From Progne subis subis (Eukaryota > Chordata > Aves > Passeriformes > Hirundinidae): a stretch of 64,000 bases of DNA. Made by a program: the position numbers and the translations under genes. This document shows, one piece after another, positions 21,630 through 32,600 of the stretch. Under the pieces are notes generated by a model. That model was not told the DNA's origin, searched no databases, and saw only the letters and a program-made list of their open reading frames with translations. Where the stretch lies: the NCBI GenBank assembly GCA_022316685.1, contig JAKJHU010001339.1, positions 1 through 64,000 on the forward strand. Direction: 5' to 3'. Numbering within the stretch: position 1 is the stretch's first letter; the number at the start of each line of letters is the position of its first letter.

Positions 21630-22495
21630 GAATTCCTGGGCTTTTCAGTGGGATTTCCCCAGTTTTCGGTGGAATTTCCTAAATTTGTGGCAATATTTCC
21701 CAAGTTTCCAGCGGAATTTCCCGAGTTTTCAGCAAAATTTCCTGAGTTTCCGCGGGAATTTCTGGAGTTTTTGGTGGAATTTCGTGAGTTTTCGGCAGAA
21801 TTTCCTGAATTTCTGGTAAAATTTCCCAAGTTTCCAGTGGAATTCCCTGAATTTCTAGTAGAATTCCCCAAGTTTCCGGTGGAATTTCCCGAGTTTCTGG
21901 CAGAATTTCCCAAGTTTCTGGTAAAATTCCCCGTGTTTCCAGTGGAACTCCCTGAATTTACGCAAAAATTCCCCAAGTTTCCAGTGGAATTTCCCAAGTT
22001 TTTGGCAGAATTCCCTGAATTTCCAGTAAGATTCCCCGAGTTTCCAGTGGAATTCCCCAAGTTTCCGGTGGAATTCCCTCAATTTCTGGTAAAATTCCCC
22101 AAGTTTCCAGTGGAATTTCCCGAGTTTCCGGTGGAACTCTCTGAATTTCCGGTAAGATTCCCCAAGTTTTCAGTGGAATTTTCTAAATTTTCAGCAAAAT
22201 GTCCCCAGTCTGCAGCAGAGTTTCCCAAATTTACAGCTAGGTTGCTGGGATTTCTGGTGGAATTTCCTGGATCCTCAGCGGGGTCCCTGGGATTTAGAGA
22301 ATTTCCTGATTTTTCAGCAAAATTTCCCCAATTTCCAGCAGCATTCCCCCAATTTCCAGGGGAATTCTCTGAATTTCCAGAATCCCCCAGATTGCCAGCC
22401 AAATGTCCTGAATTTCCAACAAAATTCCCCAATTCTCCAGCAAAACTCCCCGAATTTGCCGATTTTCCACCCGAACTCCCAGAATTTCCGTCAGA
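21630..22495. repeat. GGAATTTCC minisatellite, ~30-bp units
   Basis: Units of about 29-31 bases read GTTTCCAGTGGAATTTCCCAA or CTGAATTTCTGGTAAAATTC. It fills the intron between the last two HARBI-like coding pieces. Long Phe/Pro/Glu-rich open frames through it are artefacts. Confidence 0.88.
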
Positions 22496-23154
22496 ATTCC
22501 CGGAATTCCCGGCGCATTCCTGTCCCCGCTGGTGCTGGAGGTGTCGGAAGAGTGCCGAGTGCCTCGGCGTTGTTCCTGGCCGCTGGAATTCCACGTTCCA
22601 GAGGCAGCCGCGCGTCCGCCGTGGCCTGGAGCGTCAGCGCGTGCCGCCGCGCCCCGATCGTCGCGATTGTCGCGACAGCCGCGCCCGGCGGGGGGCGCCC
22701 GGATCGGGATCTGGAGCCGGGCCAGGACCCGGCCAGCTGCGGCAGCGGGAACGGGGAATCCGGGGAATCCGGCAATCCCGGCGAATCCAGGAATTCCAGG
22801 ACTGCGGCTGGCTCCGGAGGGATTTCCCCATGGAATCTGGGGGTTTCCGGAATTTTCCGATGGAATTTGGGGATTTCCCGACGGGATCCGGGAGTTCCCG
22901 GAATTTTCCAACGGATTTCTGGAATTTTCCAGCTCCGCTCGGGACTTCCTGAAGTCTTCCCACACAATCCCAGCCTCCCGGGACCTCTTGGGCGGAATTC
23001 CCGAGTTTTCCTCCTCCTTCCCGGGGCTCTCCTGGGCGGAATTCCACATTTTTGGGTTTTTCTGGGTGTTTCCCACCGGGTTTTTCCTCCTCCTGCCGCT
23101 CCTCCCGGAGCTTCCCGCCGGGATTTGGGATCCCAGTCCCAAGATCTGTAAGTT

Positions 23155-23520
23155 TTGAGCAGAATCCTCCAGGATTTGGGATTTTGTCCCCAAAAGCTGG
23201 GATTGTCCCCAAAAGGCTCGAGTCCTGCCGGAATTTCGGATCCCGACCCGAAAAGTTGTGAATTTTGCCCAGAATCCATTGATATTTGGGATTTCTCCCC
23301 CAGAAGTGGCAAATTTTGCCCGGAATCCTCCAGGATTTGGGAATTCTCTCCCCACAGTCCTGATTTCTGCCCGGAATCCGTCAATATCTGTGAATTCTCC
23401 CCACAAAGTCCCGATTTCCGCCCAGAATATGTCGATATTTGGGAATTCTCCCCACAAAGTCCCGATTTCCGCCCGGAATCTGTGGATATTTGGGAATTCT
23501 CCTCCCAATCCCGCTGTTTC
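23155..23520. repeat. 51-60-bp minisatellite in HARBI-like intron
   Basis: Units contain TTTGGGAATTCTCCCCACA and CCCGATTTCCGCCCGGAAT. The two cleanest are 51 bases apart at 23,401 and 23,452. The array lies just downstream (minus sense) of the first coding piece. Confidence 0.8.
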
Positions 23521-24054
23521 TCCCCAGGAGCCTCCGGGACGCCGCAGCTCCTCGCCAGCATCTGCCTCCAATCCCCGCCCAGGCTGCGGCTCCGCTCGGG
23601 GTCCCTGGGCAGGTGCAGCCTCGGCCCTTCCTCCTCCTCCTCCTCCTCCTCCTCCTCCTCCTCCTGCTCCTCCCCGTCCCGGCCCAGGATCACCACCACG
23701 GCCCCGCAGACGTCGCGCAGGATTTTACACACCGAGCTGCGGGACACTCCGAAGGTGGCTTCCAGCGCCCGGTACTCGGTGACGGCTCCCGGGCGCCACA
23801 GGGTGAGCGCCGGGCGCACCTCGGCCGGCACCGCTCTCCTCACGGCCGTGTCGCGCCGCCCGATCGCCGGCCTCAGTCGCGACACCCGCGCGTCGAAAGC
23901 GGCCGGGAGGAGGCGGAAGCGCTCGCTCCCCTCGCGCCGCCCCGCGCTTTCTCCCACACCGAGGCCCAGAAGGCGGAGCCGCGGGCGCGGCTCTTCCCGC
24001 CCTGCGCTCACTCCGCCCCTCAGCCAACCGCATTTCACCGCTTTAACTGACAGG

Positions 24055-24175
24055 TGGATGAACCAATCAGATGCTGGCACACGTGATTGGCAGCCGGGGC
24101 AAGCCAATCAGCGCGCGTTTCTTGATACGCACAGCTACACGTTTCTATACGGAGCGAAGTGAGGCGAGAATTCCC
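24055..24175 (-). promoter_or_regulatory. Promoter-like region with three CCAAT boxes
   Basis: CCAAT at 24,063-24,067, the reverse form ATTGG at 24,086-24,090 and CCAAT at 24,104-24,108 lie 18-23 bases apart, with a CACGTG E-box at 24,080-24,085. This is the pattern of NF-Y promoters. It is immediately upstream of the HARBI-like N-terminal exon and at the edge of a CpG-rich stretch. Confidence 0.6.
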
Positions 24176-24272
24176 CGAATTCCCACAAAATTCCCGCCAG
24201 GATTTAAGGGAAATGGGAAAGGAGGGATCGTACCTGTCCCGGGGGAGGGGAAAGCGAGGCACGGAGTGGTTC

Positions 24273-24834
24273 CAGAGGGAGGAAATTCCCAGAATTCCCG
24301 CTGATTTTTTTTTTTTTTTGTACCTTCCAAGGGGGAAACTGAGGCACGGAGTGGTTTTTATTAGAGAATTCCCCAAAAATCCTGGAATTCTGAGGGGGCG
24401 AGGGGTCTCTACTGTGATTTTGGAGGGAAACTGAGGCACGGGGAGGATTTCCCATTGAGAAAATTCCCCAAATTCCTGGGATTTCTGAGGGAGCCACTCC
24501 GATTCCTGGGAGGGAAACTGAGGCACGGCAAGGATTCTCGGTTAGAAAAGTCCCCAAATTCCTGGGATTTCTGAGGGAGCCACCCCGATTCCTGGGAAGG
24601 AAACTGAGGCACGGAGAGGACGGCCCCAGACCGAAAATTTCCCCCCAAAATCCCTGAAATATCCCAAAAAAATTCCAAAAAAATCACTGAAAAATCCCCC
24701 CCAAAATCACCAAAAATTGCCCCCCTAAACCCCACAAAAGTATCTTTAAAAAACCACAAAAAATTCCCCCCAAAACTCCCAGAAAAATCCTCAAAAATTG
24801 AAAAAAAAAAATCTCCAAAAACCACTAAAAATTA
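24273..24834. repeat. Left copy of a ~0.5-kb flanking duplication
   Basis: From CAGAGGGAGGAAATTCCCAG onward this segment matches 37,963-38,446 in the same orientation through the pieces TACCTTCCAAGGGGGAAACT, TTTATTAGAGAATTCC and CCCCAAAATCCCTGAAATAT. Internally it holds ~82-base repeats of GAGGGAAACTGAGGCACGG. The left copy has one unit more than the right. Between the two copies lies the 13.1-kb block 24,835-37,962. Confidence 0.85.
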
Positions 24835-24935
24835 AGAAAAACTGAGCTGGAGCGGAGGATCTTACCCTAGGAGACCCTCTAGTTATAATGAAACTAGGGA
24901 ACAAAAAACAAAAAACAGAAAAAAAAAAAAAAGTT

Positions 24936-25160
24936 TTGATAAACACAGGGGCAACATATTCAGTGTTAAATAAAACTTTAATACCAATAACAGATGATTA
25001 TGTTATGGTAAAAGGAGTAACTGGCCAATCTGAAAAAGCCTGTTTTTGTAGGCCATTGAAATATAAACTTGGGAAACAATTGGGAATTCACAGGTTTTTA
25101 TATATGCCCAAGCCTCCATCAGCACTTTTGGGCAGGGATCTATTGGAACTATTAGACGTG
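24936..25160 (+). pseudogene. pro: ERV-B protease remnant
   Basis: Text LINTGATYSVLN is a retropepsin active site in which the catalytic aspartate codon position is AAC (asparagine) at 24,942-24,944. ALLGRDLL follows as the second conserved segment. The frame runs into a 37-base A tract. It lies upstream of RT as in gamma- and related retroviruses. The residue change alone would abolish activity. Confidence 0.8.
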
Positions 25161-25163
25161 GGG

Positions 25164-25203
<40 letters not shown>

Positions 25204-25488
25204 AGAGAGCTTACTTTGGAGGTTGAGGACCAACAATATTGTTAATTTTTGTTAAGAATTGTTAAGCTTGATGTAGATAACTAATGAGGCTAAAGTTAAA
25301 AGTGAAGGTGAGATTTACAGGAAAATAATAGATCAGGTATTTTCTGGGGTCTGAGCTTCTAACATACCAGGAGAGCAAAGAATGCACCCTCAGAGCAAGT
25401 TAAGTTAAAAAAACAACAAACAAACAAAAACAACTAGTTAGAGTTAAGCAACACGCCCTGAAGAACAGTTAAGGGATTAGCCCAGTGA

Positions 25489-26205
25489 TTGAATTTTTTT
25501 CCTGCTAAAAAGCCTGATGGATCACTAGCTGTTAATAGGATAACTGAGGATTTATACCCAGTGCTTCCCAACCCTTACACTTTGTTAACTTGTTTAACAC
25601 CTGAACTAACATGGTTGATTGTTTTAGATTTAAAGGATGCTTTCTTTTGCCTTCCTCTCCATGAAGCCAGCCAGAAAATTTTTGCATTTGACTAAAAAAC
25701 TCAGCTCACATGGACAGGGCTTCTGCAGGAGTTTAAAAAAAAAAAAAAATTGCCCACCTTGTTTGGAGAACAACTAGCAAAAGATCTGGAATCCTGGGAA
25801 GCTCCATCAGGAAGACAACTCTTACAGTATGTGGACGACCTCCTGATAGCTACCAAAACTCAAGAGGCATGTCTGGAGTGGATGGTAAGCCTCCGAAACT
25901 TTTTGGGCCTACAGGGGTATCGCATATCCCAGAAGAAAGCCCAGATGGTGAAGCAGACAGTTATTTACTTGGGCTACGAGGTTAGTACTGGACCAAGAAC
26001 CTTAGGACAGGATCACAAGGAAGCAATATGCCAGACCCCCAAACTCCAGACAGTAAAAGAACTGAGAACTTTTCTAGGCATGACAGGGTGGTGCAGACTG
26101 TGGATTTCTAACTGTGGGTTGTTTGTTAAACCTCTGTATGCCCTGATCACGGAAGGGAGCAGGGATCTCCAAAAGAAGCAACTCGAGCCTTTGACCAGCT
26201 AAAGA
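25489..26205 (+). pseudogene. pol: ERV-B reverse transcriptase remnant
   Basis: Readable pieces include LIVLDLKDAFFCLPL (first catalytic aspartate), LLQYVDDLLIAT (paired aspartates) and LGYEVSTGPRTL, then the thumb and connection (ELRTFLGMTGWCR). A stop near 25,695 and an A tract at 25,735-25,749 break the palm. YVDD agrees with a gammaretroviral affiliation. Confidence 0.88.
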
Positions 26206-27060
26206 AGGCCCTCATGTCAGCTCCAGCCCTGGGACTTCCAGATGTGAGTAAACCATTCTTTTTGTTTTCCCATGAGAAGCAGGGGATTGCCTTGGGAATA
26301 GCAGCACAAAAGCTGGGCCTGTGTCACAGGGCAGTCGCCCAAGCAGCTGCATGCAGCAGCTAAGGAACGGCCAGGGTGCCTCAGAGCCATTGCAGCAGTG
26401 GCAGCGAACATCCAAGAGGCACCCAAGTTCACCCTAGGCCAGAAGATGACCATGCCAGTATCCCACACAGTGTCTGCAGTCCTAAAAGTGAAAGGGGGAC
26501 ATTGGCTCTCCCCACAGAGACTCCTGAAGTACCAAGCCATAATGGTAGAACGAGATGATGTTGAGATTGTGGTAACTAACACTGTGAATCCAGCTTCCTT
26601 CCTCAGCAGGAGCGTGGGAGAACCAGTGATCCATGAGTGCCTGGAGGCCATCGAAGCCACCTGCTCCAGTTGCCTGGATCTGAAGGACACCCTGCTAGAG
26701 AATACTGAGACCTGGTCCAGCGATGGAAGCAGCTGTGTCATCAGTGGAAGGCATGCTGGGTATGTGGTTACCATGAGCAGAGAGGTCATAGAGTCTGGAC
26801 CATTACCAACCAACACCTCGGCACAGAAGGCTGAAATAACTGCCTGAACTCGGGCTTTAGAGCTGGCAAAAGGAAAGAAAGTAAATATCTACCCAGACTT
26901 AAGGTATGCATTTGGGGTAGTTCATGCACTTGGAGCCGTCTGGAAAGAAACAGGGCTGTTGAATTGACAAGGAAAAAAAGTATTAAACATGCACAAGAGA
27001 TAATAAAACTGTTGGAGGCAGTCCAGCTACCTGAAAATGTAGCCATCATGCATATCTAAG
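26206..27060 (+). pseudogene. pol: ERV-B connection and RNase H remnant
   Basis: ETWSSDGSS corresponds to the first RNase H aspartate motif, QKAEITA to the glutamate motif and RYAFGVVHALG to the third. Stops occur near 26,200-26,270 and after 26,845. The expected third aspartate appears in a changed context (YPDLRYAF). The final aspartate motif was not found. Confidence 0.8.
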
Positions 27061-27299
27061 CACACCAAAAAGTGAGCTCTGAATTGGAGGAAGAAGACAA
27101 GCTGGCGGGCAGAAAGGCAAAAGAAACCGCTAAAGGTGAGGTAACTGTTGAAACTGTTGAGGCAGCCTTAATTCCAGATGAGCAGATTTCCATTGAAGGT
27201 AAGCCAAAGCACAGTATAAAGGACAAGAGGGGTGGGCTGTTACAGATAAAAGGAAAGGAAGACTTATATTCCCCTCTTACATGCTATAGTCATTAGTGA

Positions 27300-27990
27300 A
27301 AGAGGAACATGAAAAAACACATTGGGGAATAGATGATTTGTATAATTATTTGAAGGATAGAATCATAGATAGAAATTTGTAAAATATAGTAATTTAGGTG
27401 ACTTGCCAATGTAGCCTTTGCCTCCAAACTAATCGCAAGAGTATTTTTAAACCAAGGCTTGGGCAAATTGGGAAAAGATATGTACTGGGCAGCAATAGCA
27501 AATTGATTTTTCAGTACTACCCAGGAAAAGAGGGTACTGATACCCATTGGGATTAACAGATACCTTTTCAGGGTGGCCAGAAGCTTTCCCTACCAGAACT
27601 GCCAAAGTGCAAGAGGTAACCAAAGCAATGTTATAAGAAATAATACCATGCTTTGGAGTCCCAGCCACAATGTTTTTAGATAGGGGGCCATATTTTATTT
27701 CAAAATTGTGCAGCAAATTAAGCAGCAAATTATAAAACTGGGGCTCAAACCAGAGAAATAGATGGACCAGTGCATGTTGTATAGCCTGGGGATTATGTAT
27801 TCATTAAGTCTTTTGCAGAAAAAACTTTGGAACCACAGTGGGAGAGACCATTCCAAGTGCTCCTCATCATCTTTAATACAATCAAGATCAAGGAACAGAG
27901 CACCTGGATCCATCACTCACGAGTGAAGAAAGCTCCTGAGAAACTTATATTGGGAAAGTTATATTGGGTGACGACAATGAACTAAAATTA
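27300..27990 (+). pseudogene. pol: ERV-B integrase remnant
   Basis: Fragments WPEAFPTRTAKVQEVTKA and MFLDRGPYFIS match the integrase core around its second aspartate. A basic C-terminal stretch (about 27,830-27,930) resembles the part that binds DNA. Reading frames change several times. The HHCC domain was not recognised. Confidence 0.7.
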
Positions 27991-28059
27991 AAACTTTCTT
28001 GGGAAAATAAATGATAAGTATAATATAACAACTTTTTGAAAAATAGGAAAGCTTGTTAT

Positions 28060-28740
28060 TATAATGGGTAATCAAATAGGTATAGCCTGGAGAGTTGTGG
28101 CATTTATGACCATCGCCATAGCCACAGCTAATGCAGCACCACTGCATTAGAATGGGACTGGTAAATGTAAGTGCCAAGGGAAAGCTTATGATTTTATCTC
28201 CTGTAAGTCTCTGATTGAGATGCTAAAAATTACAAATGCAACTGTGTAAGAAAACTTCATTTAACTTGTGCATTTGTAACTTTGTCAAAATGGAAGAGTG
28301 TGATTTTTCCTATTAGGCACATGTTGTATCCCACCAACATATAAAGGCAAACTTGACTACTGTTCAAGAAATATTGCCTGTGCCTTTAGAGATGAACTTA
28401 ACTTGGTTGCACAATTATTGAAACACCATGGATTAAAGAAAAGAAGAAAAAAATTAGAAAGAAAGAGATCTTTGATTGCAATGCATCATGACACAGAGAC
28501 TACACGGAGAGTATTTAAAAGTTAGTAGAAGGCGCATCCCATCATTGGGGGGATGTGCTTTCTGGGTAGTCACCAGCTGCAACTGGTTTGCTCAATACCT
28601 TGGTTTCTTTGATTATTGTTTTGTTTAATTTAGTTGGTATAAGTTTGATTTTGTTTGTTATAATATTTCTTGGGAATTGGAGAATGCTGCAGCAACTAGC
28701 AGCTTTAACTTTAATATTAAAGAGCATATAGTACAGTTTT
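28060..28740 (+). pseudogene. env: ERV-B env remnant
   Basis: An initial stretch beginning MGNQIGIAW with a hydrophobic segment (VVAFMTIAIATANAA) looks like an envelope signal peptide. A middle part has scattered cysteines. Near 28,570-28,730 a hydrophobic segment in the transmembrane position is broken by stops. It ends just before the polypurine tract. Most of SU and TM is deleted or scrambled. Confidence 0.6.
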
Positions 28741-28812
28741 AAAGGACCCCTACCACACAGTTTTGCTAGATGAAGAAGAATTTACATATTAGCAAAAGAA
28801 TTTACTAACTTT

Positions 28813-28830
28813 GAAGAAGGAGTGGGGAAA
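28813..28830 (+). promoter_or_regulatory. Polypurine tract of ERV-B
   Basis: GAAGAAGGAGTGGGGAAA is followed directly by TG, the start of the LTR. This is the site at which plus-strand DNA synthesis begins in retroviruses, and it defines the left end of the 3' LTR. Confidence 0.8.
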
Positions 28831-29427
28831 TGAGACATAACTTTAAAGAGTTAAGATTTTAGCTAAGGGTTAGAAGCAATTTCTATTGATCAAGATGTAA
28901 GTTAGATTAGGAAATGGTAGGTTAATGATTATTAGATGCCCAAGCTAGAGCTAACTGTTCTATTATGAGCTTGTTTATAGAAAAAGTGGAGTAAGTGAAG
29001 TGTCATAGGAACAGACTGAAACCAGTAAGAACAATGGCCAGCACCTGGACTCGGTATCAATCAATCACCAAGCAGAGGACCTTGGATCGTGCCAGAGGGT
29101 CACAGAGACCTGATGAAGACTCTCCTGACTTCATCCTTTGAGACCACTGACCCAATTTGAGACCACTGACCCCATTCAAGAGAATGATTGCACACGCAGT
29201 GAAGGACTGATAGCCTCATTTTAATACAGAGCGGGGATGGGAGGTGCTGGGGTTATGCATATGTATTGTATGTAAGATCTTGGAGAATAAATAGAGAGCA
29301 CAGAGCCTTGTTCGGGGCGGCCACGCCTTTCGGAGATGACTCCCGTGCCGCCCGCCGGTGAATAAACATACCACTTTCTAACTTTAATCAGTTAGAGGGT
29401 CTTTGTCCGTGACTATATCGGTTTTCA
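28831..29427 (+). mobile_element. ERV-B 3' LTR
   Basis: It begins TGAGACAT after the polypurine tract and ends GGTTTTCA at 29,427, about 597 bp. AATAAA at 29,361-29,366 is the poly(A) signal, and AATAAATAGAGAG near 29,288 is a TATA-like element. Architecture and some wording (TTTAATAC...GCGGGGA, then a TATA-like box and AATAAA) recur in the LTR at 36,530-36,983. The LTR faces the HSF5-like gene in the same orientation. Confidence 0.85.
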
Positions 29428-29684
29428 ATGACTCACGCCGGCTCCGAGCGCTCGTCCCCGCCGAGGCGGGCGCGCGCGGGGCCGAGGCGGGCGCGCGCGG
29501 GGCCGAGGCGGGCGCGCGCGGGGCCGAGGCGGGCGCGCGCGGGGCCGAGGCGGGCGCGCGCGGGGCCGAGGCGGGCGCGCGCGGGGCCGAGGCGGGCGCG
29601 CGCGGGGCCGAGCGCCCCCCTCAGGCCGCGCGCGGCCGGCGCAGCCGCGGCCGTTGTGCTCCGGGCGTTGTGGCCGATGCGGCG
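29428..29684 (+). promoter_or_regulatory. CpG-rich upstream region of the HSF5-like gene
   Basis: It starts one base after the LTR with TGACTCA (29,429-29,435, an AP-1 site sequence). Then seven copies of a 21-bp unit of only G, C and A (29,458-29,614) follow, then CpG-rich DNA to the start codon. The 21-bp unit keeps an open frame (AEAGARG per unit) joined to the HSF frame, but no upstream in-frame ATG is apparent, so it is more likely promoter or 5' UTR. Confidence 0.6.
29458..29614. repeat. 21-bp GC tandem repeat, 7 copies
   Basis: Near-perfect copies of a GCCGAGGCGGGCGCGCGCGG-based unit. The near identity of the copies suggests recent expansion. CGCGCG runs could adopt Z-DNA, and GAGGCGGG is Sp1-like. 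Confidence 0.93.
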
Positions 29685-32600
29685 ATGGACGCCATGGCGC
29701 ATCTGCCTCTGCCCGCCGGGCTCGGCTCCGGCACTTTCCCTGCCAAGCTGTGGAGCCTGGCGAATGACCCCCGCGTTCTCTCTGTGCGCTGGGACAATGA
29801 GGCCCGGGGGCTGCTCATAGACCGCTCCCTGTTCGAGCGGGAGCTGCTCAGGCCGGGCGGTGCCCAGGGACCGGCCCCGAACGCCTTCAGAGCCACGCAG
29901 TTCAGCAGCTTCGTGCGCCAGCTCTACCGCTACGGTTTCCGCAAGGTGCCGGGCCGGGCTGGCGCGGCTGCACTGGGCGATGCCGGGGCCTGGCTCCACT
30001 ATAGGAACCCCTGGTTTCGCCGCGACCGCCCCGACCTCCTGCTCCGCATCAGGCGCCGGAGCGTGGCCAACACGCAGCGGCGGGCGGCGGGGCCGGAGGG
30101 GAGCAGGCACCCGCCCTGCGGCTCCCAGCAGCTCCCCGGGCCGCGGCCGCTGCCGGATGAGCGGCGCGGGCGCCCTCGCTTCCAGCCGCTGCCCAGGGAC
30201 CAGCCGCCGCTCCTCCGGCGTCCGCCCTGCGGCTTCCACCTGCTGCACCGCGAGCGGCCGGGGCCGGCCCGGCGGGAGGGGCCGAGCCGCTTCCAAGAGC
30301 TCTACGGGGAGCGGCCGCTGCCCGCCGAGCGGGAGCTGCTCCGGGTCCCGCCCTGCCACTTCCAGGGCTTCCACGGGGAGCAGCTGCTGCCGCCCCGATG
30401 GGAGGGGCCCCGCAGCCGCTTGCAGGAGCTGTACGGGGAGCAGCCGCCTCCGCTCGACCGGGAGCTGCTCTGGATGCAGCCCTGCAGCTTCCAGCAGCTC
30501 CACAGGGAGCAGCAGCCCCCAGCCTCCAACCCACCAGGTAGGAGAAGAGTTCTAGCCTTGCTTTTCCAAAAGGTCGTGAAAAGCGACTGTTTGAAGTGTT
30601 TTCCCACAATGCTCTGTCGTTCTGAGACAGAAATTGTCAAGCCCAGTAGGAAGGGGCACCTAGAAAGTCAAAAGATTCTCTGCCTGGTTTTCCTGTGTGC
30701 TTCCTGTGATCTGTGATCCAAGGCAGCAATAGAGCTCTGCGTCCCAAAGCCACATTCTGGAGCCTGACTCCCGTGTTTGGGTTCTTGCAGCCGCACCGGG
30801 CCCTTCAGCCCCGCATGCTCCAGCTGGCAGTGCTGGCTGTGCAGCGTCAACGGCCTCCAGCTCAGCGCAGAATGCACCTGCGCAAGAGGAATCGCCAGCG
30901 CTGGATCTTGCCCAGGCAATTGAGAAGATGATCCGGGAGATCAGGAACTCCCTGCCTGTAAAGGCTCCCTCTGCTCAGGTAACCCCATTGGATGGGAATG
31001 AAAGAGGCTGGGCTGAGAACTTTTGAACATTGTGACATAGCTGAGAAGCAAAGGTTTCTTGAATTTCACTATTTTCATTCTTATTTAGTTATCTAATTAT
31101 TCTTGGTCATGCAAGATTTCCCAAAGAAGAGGGAATGAAAAAGTCTTCCCCCACAGTGAGGATGAGGGGTGTGAGCCTGTGTTGGCCACATTTGGTTGTT
31201 CCTTTTCCTTGGGAAGAATGCCTGGTGCAGGGGCATTTGTGGTGATGCTTTGTAGGTTCTACCAGGCCTTGTTTGGTGGGAAAGAAGAGCAGAGTGTTTG
31301 GAGAATTGCCACTGAAGGCCAAGTGTCCCGTGCTGGGAGCGGCATGCGAGAGGTGTCTCTGTTGCAGCAGCAGATGTGGGCTCTGCCTCTTTTGGGTTGT
31401 TAGGCCAAGGCAGAGCAAGGGCCGGGCTGCAGCTGCAGCTGCTGCTGCTGTGGGAGCCCTGCCGTGCGTGTGGGCGCTGCCAGAGCCCTGTGTGGGATGG
31501 GCTGGAGCTGCAGCTCCCTTGTCCTTTTGTTGGACAGATTCGGTCTTTGGATTAGGAATCTGGTTTCTCTTAACTCTTGCCTCTTCCCAGACTTGCCTGG
31601 AGAGTGAGTGTTCGCACAGGCCTGTTTGCAGATTATTATCCGTGTTGGCCAAAGAATGTCTCTCTTTCTCGTGATGTGCAGAGCCATTGCCTACAGTACA
31701 TTTGCGAATGAGGAAGGGCAGACTCAGGGTGGGGAGTGGGATTTGCTGGATACAGCAATATCTTATTCTCAAGTGGAATGTCTTGTGTCTTTTGTCAACT
31801 CACACATAACAGTTTTCAAAAACATTTTATTCCATAATAAAATGGAGCCTTACAGGCAATGAACCATCTTTAGAATCTTTAGGATTCTGATGGAAGGGCT
31901 ATTGCAGAAGAGATGAATATTCTGCAGCTGGTCATAGTGAGAAAATCTTTCTGTCCAAAGGTAATTTGCAGGTGCTTAATCTTGGCAATTTACTTCCCCA
32001 GTGGAATAGAAACACTACTTGGTTGTCTGACTTTTCGTGTCTTTCGGGTTGGTTTTCTTTTCTACACTCCAAATTTACCGATTTTTGTCACTGGAAAGTT
32101 TGTTCCTGGAAATACCCGTGGTCCATAACAGTTTGCCTGGGTCATACCTTTGGGGCAGCAGCGGAGGGCTCCAAAAAGCAGCACCTTGTGATGGACTGTG
32201 TGAGCAGCTGGGTGGGTGGGGGTGGTGAGACTCCCAGCCAGAAATGTGTGCTCTGCGTGTGGGTTTGCAGCACACGGCCCTGGGCAGGGCTGGCAGCGAG
32301 CTCTGCCCTTGCTGACAGCCACGTTGGCAACAAGGAGAGCCCCTGGCTTTCTGCTGGCTGATTCCTTACAGCTCGTGGGATAAGGCAGGGTCAGAGCGTG
32401 AGGCCACGTCCCCTCACTTGGTGTCTTCTGTTTTTCTGCATTTATGTTTTGTCTCAAAGGTCATTTTGTGAGAGCTTCAGTTTCACCCTGGCCACCCAAA
32501 TCCTGAGTTTAAAACACTTGTGATGTGAACTGTGTGGGCAGTGCTCCCCTTGTGTTATGTGGCCTTTGGGAGTGGAGAAGAACAGTTACTGTATCCCTGA

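Larger units (their letters stand above)
21291..24107 (-). pseudogene. HARBI1/ALP1-like harbinger-derived gene, apparently broken
   Basis: Four matches occur in protein order on the minus strand. Near 23,680-23,960 is the N-terminal helical/HTH region (RLLPAAFDARVSRLRP, FGVSRSSVCKILRDVC). Near 22,690-22,735 is IPIRAPP of the DDE nuclease domain. Near 22,540-22,660 are ALTLQATADARL and SALFRHLQ in different frames. At 21,300-21,580 is the C-terminal part (YFLGSARDPLLPWLL, RRCLGERNDTELR, RVLLHNLCQLRGD). Between them lie minisatellite introns. Oddities: frame changes near 21,475 and near 22,600-22,690, a poly-Glu insert from a CTC repeat at about 23,628-23,663, no clear GT donor after the first exon, and no visible first catalytic aspartate before IPIRAPP. 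Domesticated relatives are nuclear proteins without transposition; status here is uncertain. Confidence 0.68.
24860..29427 (+). mobile_element. Decayed gammaretrovirus-like provirus ERV-B
   Basis: Plus-strand remnants in order: protease (24,936-25,160), RT (25,489-26,200), RNase H (26,206-27,060), integrase (about 27,300-27,990), env (28,060-28,740), polypurine tract and 3' LTR. No 5' LTR or gag is present; the element starts close to the left duplication. Stops and frameshifts are dense, so it is older than ERV-A. Poly-A expansions at 24,918-24,932, 25,164-25,200 (37 A) and 25,735-25,749 interrupt it. Confidence 0.88.

Noticed and set aside
19876..21819. 647-codon open frame (Tyr-Pro-Ser repeats)
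   Set aside because: Direct translation of the AGTTATCCC minisatellite. All frames on both strands are open there and no splice or domain signal exists.
29433..30503. 356-codon minus-strand open frame opposite the HSF5-like exon
   Set aside because: High GC keeps the antisense frame open; the plus strand has a clear HSF domain and matching splice sites.
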